A stretch of 64,000 nucleotides of DNA from Streptomyces sp. AM 4-1-1 (GTDB taxonomy: Bacteria > Actinomycetota > Actinomycetes > Streptomycetales > Streptomycetaceae). The notes beneath the pieces are model-generated. The model was not told the origin of the DNA and searched no databases. It saw nothing but the letters and a program-made list of their open reading frames with translations. Position numbers and translations under genes: made by a program. Of the stretch, positions 18,971 through 26,978 are shown piece after piece; position 1 is the stretch's first letter, and every line of letters begins with the position of its first letter. The stretch covers positions 2,790,001 through 2,854,000 of the forward strand of contig NZ_CP119145.1 of the NCBI RefSeq assembly GCF_029167625.1, in the 5' to 3' direction.

Positions 18971-20757
18971 CGTGGTGCCTCGTCGTCCAGGAGCTGGCGC
19001 AGTTCGCGCTTGAGGATCTTGCCGCCCTCGTTGCGCGGCAGGGTGGGCCGGAAGAGCAGTCGGGCGGGCAGTTCGTAGGTGGCCAGCCGGTCGAGGAGGA
19101 ACGTCCGCAGGTCCGGTACGGTCACCTCACCGCAGGGCACGACCACGGCGGCGACGACCGACCCCAGGACCGGGTGCGGGATGCCGAACGCCGCCGCGTC
19201 GGCCACCGCCGGATGGGCGTGGAGGGCGTTCTCGACCTGGAGCGTGGAGACCTTGTACGCACCGGACTTGACCACATCGCGCTCCCGGTCCAGCAGATGC
19301 AGATAGCCGTCCTCGTCGAGCCGCCCGAGGTCGCCCATCCGGACCCAACGGCCCTGGAACACCTCCGCCCCGGCCCGGTCGTCCCCGAGGTAGGTGCGGG
19401 GGGAGGCGGGGGTACGGAGCCAGACCTCGCCCGGTTCGCCGGGCGGCAGCGGGCTTCCGTCCGCCGCCGTGATCCGCAGATCGCGCAACGAGGCCGGACG
19501 CCCGGGTGACTCCGGGCGCTCCGGGTCGAAGAGCAGGGTGATCTGCGCGGGGGCCGCCTCCGTCGAGGTGTAGTAGTTGACGATCTGGGCCTGCGGGAAG
19601 GCGTGCGAGAGGCCGACCGCGACCGCTTGGGGCAGCGCGGCGGCCGTCGAACCGACCAGTCGCACACTGTCGGTGGAATACCTGCGGGCGGCTTCGGAGC
19701 CGAGCAGTTCGATGGCCATGGCCGGGACGACGAAGACGCTGCCGACCCCGTACTCCTCGATGAGCCGTGCGAAGCGTCCTGGCGTGAACCGGTGCGCGAC
19801 CACAGCGGTCGCCGACGCGTTGAGGGCGTTGATCAGCATGGTCTGTCCGGCGTTGGTGCCCACCGGGAACGCGTGCAGGAAGTGACTGGAGTGCCGCAGC
19901 GGCCGACGGCGTTCGTCGAGGGTGCAGCCGTGCACGAGATTCGCGTGCGTGGCGGTGACGCCCTTCGGGGTGCCGGTGGTGCCCGAGGTGTAGAGGATCT
20001 GCGCGAGCCCGTCGGGAGCGAGGACGGGGGCGAGAGCGAGGACGGGGGCGGGGGCGGGAGCGGGAGCGGGAGCGGGAGCCAAGCTGGGATCGGAACCGGG
20101 CGTGTGGGACAGGCCGGACTCGGCCACTTGAGCCAGGCCGGAACCGGGCGTGTGGGACGGGCCGGACTCGGCCGCTTGAGCCGGGCCGGAACCGGGCGTG
20201 TGGGACGGGCCGGACTCGGCCGCTTGAGCCGGGCCGGAACCGGGCGTGTGGGACGGGCCGGAGCCGGTGGTGGGCGTCAGCCCGGTACCGCCGGCCGCCG
20301 CTTCGATCTCCTCCGTGATGGCCGTCCACAGCGTCTCCCCCGCTCCCGGGCCCTCCGCCCCACCCCGCGACGGCGGCGGCGAGCCCGCCCGGTGGAGCAA
20401 CGCCACCGCACCGCTGTCCGCGAGCACATGGTCCAGTGCCGCCGGAGCCTGCCGGTCGGACACCGGTACGGCGACACAACCGGCGCGCAGCACACCGCAG
20501 TACGCCACCGCGTAGTCGACCCAGTCACCACTTCCGTATCGCAGCGCGACCCGTGCGCCCGGGACCAGGCCCCGGGCACGCAGTCCGGCGGCGAGCGCGT
20601 CGGAGCGGGCCCGCCAGTCCCCGAAGGTGAGGATGTGCGGACCGCAGATCAACGCGGTGCGCCCGGGATCGGTGGCGGCCCGGTGCGCCAGCAGCTCGGG
20701 GAGCCAGGTCGGGGCGGGAGGCGCGGCCGGGGCGCGGCGGCGCGGTGCCGGGGTCAT
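18967..20757 (-). CDS. freestanding AMP-forming ligase (ANL superfamily) with repeat insert
   Basis: A 596-residue adenylate-forming enzyme with no carrier domain. Motifs are ILYTSGTTGTPKG (A3), NYYTSTEAAPAQ (A5), MGDLGRLDEDGYLH (A7), VVKSGAYKVS (A8) and GGKILKREL (A10, catalytic Lys). It looks like an acyl-CoA or acyl-ACP ligase rather than an amino-acid A domain: A5 lacks GPTE. Between the N-terminal core and A3 is an insert of about 100 residues made of 16-residue repeats (SGPSHTPGSGPAQAAE) and then an (AP)n run. It probably loads a carboxylic acid onto the freestanding carrier protein. It overlaps the NRPS-MFS stop by ATGA. Confidence 0.9.
   Translation of the reverse strand: MTPAPRRRAPAAPPAPTWLPELLAHRAATDPGRTALICGPHILTFGDWRARSDALAAGLRARGLVPGARVALRYGSGDWVDYAVAYCGVLRAGCVAVPVSDRQAPAALDHVLADSGAVALLHRAGSPPPSRGGAEGPGAGETLWTAITEEIEAAAGGTGLTPTTGSGPSHTPGSGPAQAAESGPSHTPGSGPAQAAESGPSHTPGSGLAQVAESGLSHTPGSDPSLAPAPAPAPAPAPVLALAPVLAPDGLAQILYTSGTTGTPKGVTATHANLVHGCTLDERRRPLRHSSHFLHAFPVGTNAGQTMLINALNASATAVVAHRFTPGRFARLIEEYGVGSVFVVPAMAIELLGSEAARRYSTDSVRLVGSTAAALPQAVAVGLSHAFPQAQIVNYYTSTEAAPAQITLLFDPERPESPGRPASLRDLRITAADGSPLPPGEPGEVWLRTPASPRTYLGDDRAGAEVFQGRWVRMGDLGRLDEDGYLHLLDRERDVVKSGAYKVSTLQVENALHAHPAVADAAAFGIPHPVLGSVVAAVVVPCGEVTVPDLRTFLLDRLATYELPARLLFRPTLPRNEGGKILKRELRQLLDDEAPR
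20029..20264. repeat. 48-bp tandem repeat plus hexamer run inside the ligase gene
   Basis: From about 20091 to 20264 a 48-bp unit starting GGAACCGGGCGTGTGGGA is repeated about 3.6 times, the two central copies nearly identical. Next to it (20029-20085) lies a run of GGGGCGGGAGC-type hexamers coding for Ala-Pro. Both are in frame. Confidence 0.85.
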
Positions 20758-23700
20758 GCGCCGTCCCCCTCGCCTGTGTCGACTGCGCCACCGGGTCCAG
20801 GGTCGGCCCCGGCCCCGGCCCTGGTCCTGGCACCGGGCCCGGCACCGACCGCCACCAGCGGCTTCACACCCGTACCCGTACCCGTACCCGAGCCCACACC
20901 CGGACGCGCACCAGCTCCCGAACCCGTACCCGAGCCCGAGCCCGAGCCCGAGCCCGAACCAGCTCCCGCTCCCGCTCCCGCCTCCGCGATCCGGCGCTCG
21001 CGCTCCTGTATCCCGACCAGGTCGTCCGGCAGCGCGTCCGGCACGTTCTCGTCGAACTTCGCCAGCACCGGAAGCCGCAGCCCCACCACCACGAGGACGA
21101 GCATCGCCGCGCCGAACAGCAGATACATGAAGCCGATGCCGCGCCCCGGCCCGGTCCCGATGACGGCGCCGACCGTGGAGGCCAGTGGCCCGCCCTCGTC
21201 GAGCATCGGGCCGAACAGCGCCGAGCCGGCCGGGGCGATGATGCCGTGCCCGATCGGCAGGGTCGACCACGCGACCAACGTGTTCAGCGCGAACACCCGG
21301 CCGTGGAACCGCTGCGGGACCTTCACCTGCACGATCGTCGTGTAGACGCCGTTGACCATGGAGAGCGCGCAGGACATCCCGAACGCCCCCGCCCCGATCA
21401 CCCACAGATTCGCGTGCACCCCGACCAGCGCGCTGGTCGCCGCCAGCGCACCGGCCAGGCCGAGCATGCCGCGCAACCGGTGGCGCTTCGGCCCGCCCCA
21501 GAAACCCATCGCGATGCCGCCGATGATGGCGCCCGCGCCTCCGGCGACGGCGACCCTGGCCACGGCGGCGAGCGTGTCGAAGGACAGCACCAGCGGGGTG
21601 ATCAGCAGGAAGAGCGGCGACAGGAAGATGTTCAGCGCCGCGAACCAGAGCAGCATCGCCCTGAACCCCCGGTTGCGCCAGGAGTAGGAGAAGCCGTGCC
21701 GGATCTCGGTCACCAGGGACTCGCGCCGCTTCCACGGCAGGGTCTTCGGGAACTTCACGAACGCCAGCACACCGATCGCGATGGCGTAGCTGGCCACGTC
21801 GAGGATGAGGACGCCGCGCAGTCCGACCGCGGCCATCAGGGCGACGGCGGCCAGCGGCACGACGAACTGCGATACGCCGAAGGCCATCTGGACGATGCCG
21901 TTGGCGTGCCCCAGATACTGCTTCGGTACGAGTTGCGGTACGGAGGAGGCGTACGCCAGCCGTTGGAAGGTGAGCGCGACCGACAGCACGGCGAGCAGGG
22001 TGTAGATGTGCCACGAGGCGAGGTTGCCGGACAGCAGCAGGGAGAGCAGCGCGGCCTGGGTGCCGCCCGCCACCAGGTCGCTGATGAGCATCACACGGCG
22101 CCGGTCGAGCCGGTCGACGATCGCCCCGGCCAGTGGTCCCACCAGGATGCCCGGCAGCATCCCGATGACGGCGTACAGCGCGTACTTGCCCATGGAGCCG
22201 GTCTCCATGTAGATCCACACCGGCAGCGCGAACTCGGTGAGCGCCGAGCCCGTGATGGACAGCAACTGGCCGAACGCGACCACCAGGAAGCGGCCCATGC
22301 CGGGCGGTGGCCCGGAGGCGGCCGACCCTCTCCCCACTCCGGCGGCCGCTCCGGTCACTCCGGCGGACCGGCGGCGGCCCGGCTTCCCACCGCCACTGCC
22401 GCTGTCCGCCTCCGTAGCCGTGGCCGTGCCCGTACCCCCGTCACCGTCGTCACCGCCGCCACCGTCGTCACGACCGTCACCGCCGGCCGGGTCCCCCGCG
22501 ACCGTCGTGTCCTCCTCCTCCGCCACAGCCTCCCGGGGCTCCTCGTCGCTCACCCCGTGGAACCACCACGGCCCGTCGTCCGCCTGCGGGGGCAGATCGG
22601 TGGCCGTGGTCCCCGCCAGGACGGCCGGGTGGGTGCGGGTGACGATCTCGGAGAGTTCCTTGGCCCGGTACTTCAGGAAGAAGTGCCCGCCTTCGTCGAG
22701 CACCGCCAGCGCGGACCGCTCGGCGAGCATCCGCCACTCCAGGTACCGCTCCTCGTAGAAGTCGGTCGCCGGGTCGCGGTTGCCGATCACCGACACGACC
22801 GGTGCCCGCAGCCGGGGCCCGCCCGCCTCCACCTCGGCGAGCACGGTGGTGAAGTACTCCTCGGCCGCCTTGGAGTCGCGTCGCATGTTGCCGATGATGA
22901 ACCGGGTCTGCGTCTCGTCGAGTTCGCCCACCTCCGCGCCCATGGAACGCAGCCAGTTGACGTACACCCGGTCGCCCAGCAGCGGTTCGAGCGCGGAGAT
23001 GCGGCTGAGCGCGCCCAGGAGCTTGCTGCGCGGCCGGGCGAACGGGAACTGCGCCCCGATGTACACGGCCTCCAGCTCCCGCCCCGAGGCTTCGAGGAGC
23101 CGGGACACCGCGATGGCGAGCGCGCTGCCGACCCCGCAGTGGCCGTACAGGACGACGGGCCCGCCGACCCGCTCCCGTACCTCCGCCGCGATGCTCTCGG
23201 CCAACTCCTCGAACGGCAGATGTCGTTCGGTGACGCCGATGTCGTGGCCGGGGATGGCGACCGACCACAGGTCGTAGCCGGCGGGCAGTTCGTCGGCGAG
23301 CGGCTGGTAGACGACCGCGCTGCCGCCGCCGAACGGCACGCAGACCAGGGACAGGGTGCGTTCGCTCTCGGGCACCGGCCGGGTGAGGCGGTGGAGCAAC
23401 CGGCTCGGGCCGCGTTCGGACTCGTCCAGGTCGGCCAGGGCGGAGAGCGCGCGGACGGTCCGGCAGGTGAAGAGGTCCATGACGCTGACCGGCCGGGCGC
23501 CCACGTCGGGCAGCCGCTTGCGGGCGCGGGCCACGACCTGGGTGGCGAGCAGCGAGTGACCGCCGAGGTCGAAGAAGTCGTCGTCGATGCCGACCTCGGG
23601 CAGCTTCAGCACCTCGGCCCAGATGTCCGCGAGCACCCGCTCGGTGTCGGTGCCGGGCGCGGCGAGGGCGCCGCCGATCGCTCGGCGTGCCTGGGGCGCG

Positions 23701-26700
23701 GGCAGGGCGCGGCGGTCGAGCTTGCCGTTCGGGGTGAGGGGCAGGGCGTCCAGGACGACGAAGGCCGTCGGGACCATGTAGTCGGGCAGGGTGCGCCGCA
23801 GTGCGGTACGCAGCTCGGCGGGATCGGGCCCGGCGTGCTCCCCCTCCACGGGCCTGTCCTCCCCCGCGTGTTCCCCCTCCGCCCGCTCCCCTTCCGGCCG
23901 TGTCACCAGGTAGGCCACGAGCCGCTTGTCGCCGGGGTTGTCCTCGCGTACGACGACGGCGGCGGCCGCGATCGACGGTTCGGCCCGCAACGCGGCCTCG
24001 ATCTCGCCGGGTTCGATGCGCAGGCCGCGCATCTTCACCTGCTGGTCGATCCGCCCCAGGTGCTCCAGCCGGCCGTCTGCGCGGCGGCGGGCCAGGTCGC
24101 CGGTCCGGTAGAGCCGGGAGCCCGGCGGGCCGTACGGGTCGGGGACGAAGCGGGCGGCGGTCAGTCCGGGTCTGCGGTGGTAGCCGAGCGCGACCTGCGT
24201 CCCGCCGATGTGGAGTTCGCCGGGGGTCCCCACCGGGGCGGGCCTGAGGTCGGCGTCGAGGACGTACAGCCGGGTGTTGTCGACGGGCATGCCGATCGGC
24301 ACGGTGTCCAGCGGCCCGACGCACTCCCAGCTGGTGACGTCGACGGCCGCCTCGGTGGGCCCGTACAGGTTGGCGAGCGCGCAGTGCGGCAGCCGGGCGG
24401 TGAACTCCCGTGCGGTGTGGGGCGGAAGCTCCTCACCGCTGCACAGGACGCGGCGCAGTCCGGAGCAGCGTTCGATGTCGTCCTCGGCGAGGAACACGTC
24501 GAGCATCGACGGCACGAAGTGCGTGACGGTGACGCCGCGTTCGGCGATCGTGTCCCGCAGATGGGCTGCGTCCTTGTGCCCGCCGGGCTTCGCCATGACC
24601 AGTCGGGCGCCGGTCAGCAGGGGCCAGAACAGCTCCCAGACCGAGACGTCGAAACCGGTCGGGGTCTTCTGGAGCACGGCGTCGTCCGGTCCGAGCCGGT
24701 AGGCGCGCTGCATCCACAACAGCCGGTTGACGATGGCCCGGTGGGTGTTCGGCACTCCCTTGGGGCGGCCGGTCGAACCCGAGGTGTAGATCATGTACGC
24801 GATGTCGTCGGCGGCCGGGCCGGGGCCGGCGCCCGTCGGATCACCGGGGGCATCGGCACCTTCCGCACCCTTCGCACTCACCGCATCGTCCAGCAGCAGT
24901 ACGCGCGCCTCGCACCCCGCCGGGACGGGTAGGTGCCCCTGGGTCAGCAGCACCCCGGCGGCGCTGTCGGACAGCATGAAGGCCAGCCGTTCGGCCGGGT
25001 ACTCGGGGTCCAACGGGGTGTATCCGGCACCGGACTTGAGCACGCCGAGCAGCCCGGCGACCAGCTCCGGTGAGCGGTCCGCGCTGACCGCGACCAGGGC
25101 GCCGGGGCCCACCCCCTCGGCCCGCAGCCGTCCGGCGACCCGCTCGGCCGCGCGGTCCAGCTCCGCGTACGTGAGGGTGGTCCCCTCGAAGTCGACGGCG
25201 ACCGCGTCGGGGGTGCGGGTGGTCTGCGCGGCGATCAGACCCGGCAGGGTGGCGTCGGCGGGGACCTCCACCGAGGTGTCGTTCCACTCGACGAGCAGTC
25301 GGTCCCGCTCGGCGGGGTCCAGGGTGTCCAGCGTGGAGACGGGCACGTCCGGCCGCTCGGCAACGGCGTGCAGCAGCCGCCCGAGCTGATCGGCGATCCG
25401 GGCGATGTCGGCCTCGTCGAACAGGTCGGTGTTGTAGTTGAACGCGCCGCGCAGCCCGTCCGGCCACTCCATCAGGAACAGCTCGGCATCGAACCTCGTC
25501 CCGGCAGCGTGCAGCCCGAACGGCTCGATCGTCAGACCCTGTTCACCGCTCTGCTCGGGGCTCGGGGCGCCCTCCATCGCGTAGTTCTGGATCGCCAGCA
25601 CGGCCTGGAAGACCGGTGAGCGCGACACGTCCCGCTCGACGTTCAGCTCCGAGACCAGTTGGGCGAACGGCAGCTCCTGATGGGCGTACGCCTCCAGGCA
25701 GGTCTCGCGGATACGGGCCAGCAGCTCGGTGAACGTCGGATCGCCGTCCAGCCGGGCGCGCAGCGCCAGCACATTGACGAACATCCCGACGAGACCTTCG
25801 AGTTCCGGCTCCGGTCGGCCCGCGACCGGTGAGCCGACGGCGAAGTCCCGCTGCCCGCTGAACCGGGACAGCACCAACTGGAAGGCGGCGAGCATCACCA
25901 TGTGCACGGTCGCGCCGTGTTCCCGGCCCAACTCGGTGAGTTGGTCCAGGAGTCGGCGGTCCACGTCGAAGCCGTACCCGGCGCCGACGAAGGTCTGCCG
26001 CTCCGGCCGGGGCCGTGGCCCCGGCAGTTCCAGCGGCCGGACCCCGGCCAGCTCACCCGCCCAGTACGCGACCTCGGCGGCCAGCCGGTCCCCGCTGAGC
26101 CTGTCCCGCTGCCAGAGGGCGAAGTCGCCGTACTGCACAGCCAGTTCGGGCAGCGGATCGGGCTCGCCCCTGGCGTACGCGGCGTATCCGCGCAGCACCT
26201 CGGAGACCAGTACCTCGCTGGACCAGCCGTCGCTGACGCTGTGGTGGACCACGAGCAGCAGCACATGGTCGTCGTCCGCCAGCCGGACCAGCAGCCCGTT
26301 GACCAGCGGTCCGTTGACCAGATCGAACGGCAGCGCGGCCAGCTCGTCCACCAGCCGGGCGGCCTGCTCCTCGCTCTCCGCCTCGGCGGTGCGCAGGAGG
26401 AAGGGCGCGGGGTCGGCGATCTCCAGCACCGGTCTGCCGTCGTCCGTGACCGGGTAGCGGGAGCGCAGCGTCTCGTGCCGGGCGAGCACGGCGTCCAAGG
26501 ACCGCTGGAGCGCGGGACCGTCCAGCGGGCCGTGCAGCCGACGGGCCACGGGGATGTTGTAGGCGGCGGTGCCGGGTGCGAACTGCTCCATGAACCAGAG
26601 GCGTTCCTGGGCGAACGACAGCGGCGGCACGGTGTCGGCGGGGCGCCGCGGAACGGCCTGCCGGGGACGCGCCCGGCCGCGCAACCGCTGGGCGAGGAGG

Positions 26701-26978
26701 GCCCGCTTGGCGTCGGAGAGCCCTGCCGGACGCGTACCGGGAGCTGTTCCCGTGCCGGTGACCGCGCCGGTACGGCGAGCGGCGCCCGTAACCGTACCGG
26801 AAGCCGCGCCGGTACGGGAGGCGGCGCCAGCACCCTCCGCGTCGGCACCCGCGTCCGCACCGGAGACAGCGCCGACGCCCGCACCCGCACTCGCACCGGG
26901 GCCGATGCCATCGCCCCTACCCACATCCGTACCCGTGCCCTCGCCCGTACCCGCTGTGCCGATGTCCGTGCCGGTCAT
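20754..26978 (-). CDS. NRPS C-A(Ser)-PCP-TE fused to an MFS transporter
   Basis: One uninterrupted 2074-residue frame. Residues 1-95: low-complexity Gly/Ala/Thr. C domain (about 115-560) with VVHHSVSDG near 243. A domain (about 580-1090) with MIYTSGSTGRPKG near 728; specificity residues D-V-W-H-L-S-L-V-D-K match the serine code. PCP with FFDLGGHSL near 1138. Thioesterase (about 1195-1460): VCVPFGGGS, nucleophile motif YGHCGVGS near 1276 with Cys instead of Ser, SVIGNRDPATD and DEGGHFF (Asp, His). An acidic Gly/Asp linker (1470-1560) leads to an MFS_3/EntS-type permease (about 1563-1990): RFLVVAFGQLLSITGSALTEF, PLAGAIVDRLDRRRVMLISD. The tail is Gly/Ser repeats. Synthesis, release and export thus lie in one chain. 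It overlaps both neighbours by ATGA. Confidence 0.93.
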   Translation of the reverse strand: MTGTDIGTAGTGEGTGTDVGRGDGIGPGASAGAGVGAVSGADAGADAEGAGAASRTGAASGTVTGAARRTGAVTGTGTAPGTRPAGLSDAKRALLAQRLRGRARPRQAVPRRPADTVPPLSFAQERLWFMEQFAPGTAAYNIPVARRLHGPLDGPALQRSLDAVLARHETLRSRYPVTDDGRPVLEIADPAPFLLRTAEAESEEQAARLVDELAALPFDLVNGPLVNGLLVRLADDDHVLLLVVHHSVSDGWSSEVLVSEVLRGYAAYARGEPDPLPELAVQYGDFALWQRDRLSGDRLAAEVAYWAGELAGVRPLELPGPRPRPERQTFVGAGYGFDVDRRLLDQLTELGREHGATVHMVMLAAFQLVLSRFSGQRDFAVGSPVAGRPEPELEGLVGMFVNVLALRARLDGDPTFTELLARIRETCLEAYAHQELPFAQLVSELNVERDVSRSPVFQAVLAIQNYAMEGAPSPEQSGEQGLTIEPFGLHAAGTRFDAELFLMEWPDGLRGAFNYNTDLFDEADIARIADQLGRLLHAVAERPDVPVSTLDTLDPAERDRLLVEWNDTSVEVPADATLPGLIAAQTTRTPDAVAVDFEGTTLTYAELDRAAERVAGRLRAEGVGPGALVAVSADRSPELVAGLLGVLKSGAGYTPLDPEYPAERLAFMLSDSAAGVLLTQGHLPVPAGCEARVLLLDDAVSAKGAEGADAPGDPTGAGPGPAADDIAYMIYTSGSTGRPKGVPNTHRAIVNRLLWMQRAYRLGPDDAVLQKTPTGFDVSVWELFWPLLTGARLVMAKPGGHKDAAHLRDTIAERGVTVTHFVPSMLDVFLAEDDIERCSGLRRVLCSGEELPPHTAREFTARLPHCALANLYGPTEAAVDVTSWECVGPLDTVPIGMPVDNTRLYVLDADLRPAPVGTPGELHIGGTQVALGYHRRPGLTAARFVPDPYGPPGSRLYRTGDLARRRADGRLEHLGRIDQQVKMRGLRIEPGEIEAALRAEPSIAAAAVVVREDNPGDKRLVAYLVTRPEGERAEGEHAGEDRPVEGEHAGPDPAELRTALRRTLPDYMVPTAFVVLDALPLTPNGKLDRRALPAPQARRAIGGALAAPGTDTERVLADIWAEVLKLPEVGIDDDFFDLGGHSLLATQVVARARKRLPDVGARPVSVMDLFTCRTVRALSALADLDESERGPSRLLHRLTRPVPESERTLSLVCVPFGGGSAVVYQPLADELPAGYDLWSVAIPGHDIGVTERHLPFEELAESIAAEVRERVGGPVVLYGHCGVGSALAIAVSRLLEASGRELEAVYIGAQFPFARPRSKLLGALSRISALEPLLGDRVYVNWLRSMGAEVGELDETQTRFIIGNMRRDSKAAEEYFTTVLAEVEAGGPRLRAPVVSVIGNRDPATDFYEERYLEWRMLAERSALAVLDEGGHFFLKYRAKELSEIVTRTHPAVLAGTTATDLPPQADDGPWWFHGVSDEEPREAVAEEEDTTVAGDPAGGDGRDDGGGGDDGDGGTGTATATEADSGSGGGKPGRRRSAGVTGAAAGVGRGSAASGPPPGMGRFLVVAFGQLLSITGSALTEFALPVWIYMETGSMGKYALYAVIGMLPGILVGPLAGAIVDRLDRRRVMLISDLVAGGTQAALLSLLLSGNLASWHIYTLLAVLSVALTFQRLAYASSVPQLVPKQYLGHANGIVQMAFGVSQFVVPLAAVALMAAVGLRGVLILDVASYAIAIGVLAFVKFPKTLPWKRRESLVTEIRHGFSYSWRNRGFRAMLLWFAALNIFLSPLFLLITPLVLSFDTLAAVARVAVAGGAGAIIGGIAMGFWGGPKRHRLRGMLGLAGALAATSALVGVHANLWVIGAGAFGMSCALSMVNGVYTTIVQVKVPQRFHGRVFALNTLVAWSTLPIGHGIIAPAGSALFGPMLDEGGPLASTVGAVIGTGPGRGIGFMYLLFGAAMLVLVVVGLRLPVLAKFDENVPDALPDDLVGIQERERRIAEAGAGAGAGSGSGSGSGSGTGSGAGARPGVGSGTGTGTGVKPLVAVGAGPGARTRAGAGADPGPGGAVDTGEGDGA

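Noticed and set aside
20091..20264. Regular 48-bp repeats considered as a CRISPR-like array
   Set aside because: Repeats are contiguous with no spacers, in frame and inside a ligase gene.
18967..22218. A 1083-codon open frame apparently joining the ligase to an upstream Arg-rich protein
   Set aside because: The first 400 residues are the shadow of the MFS part of the NRPS-MFS gene in another frame; the ligase starts at ATG 20757 with an ATGA overlap.
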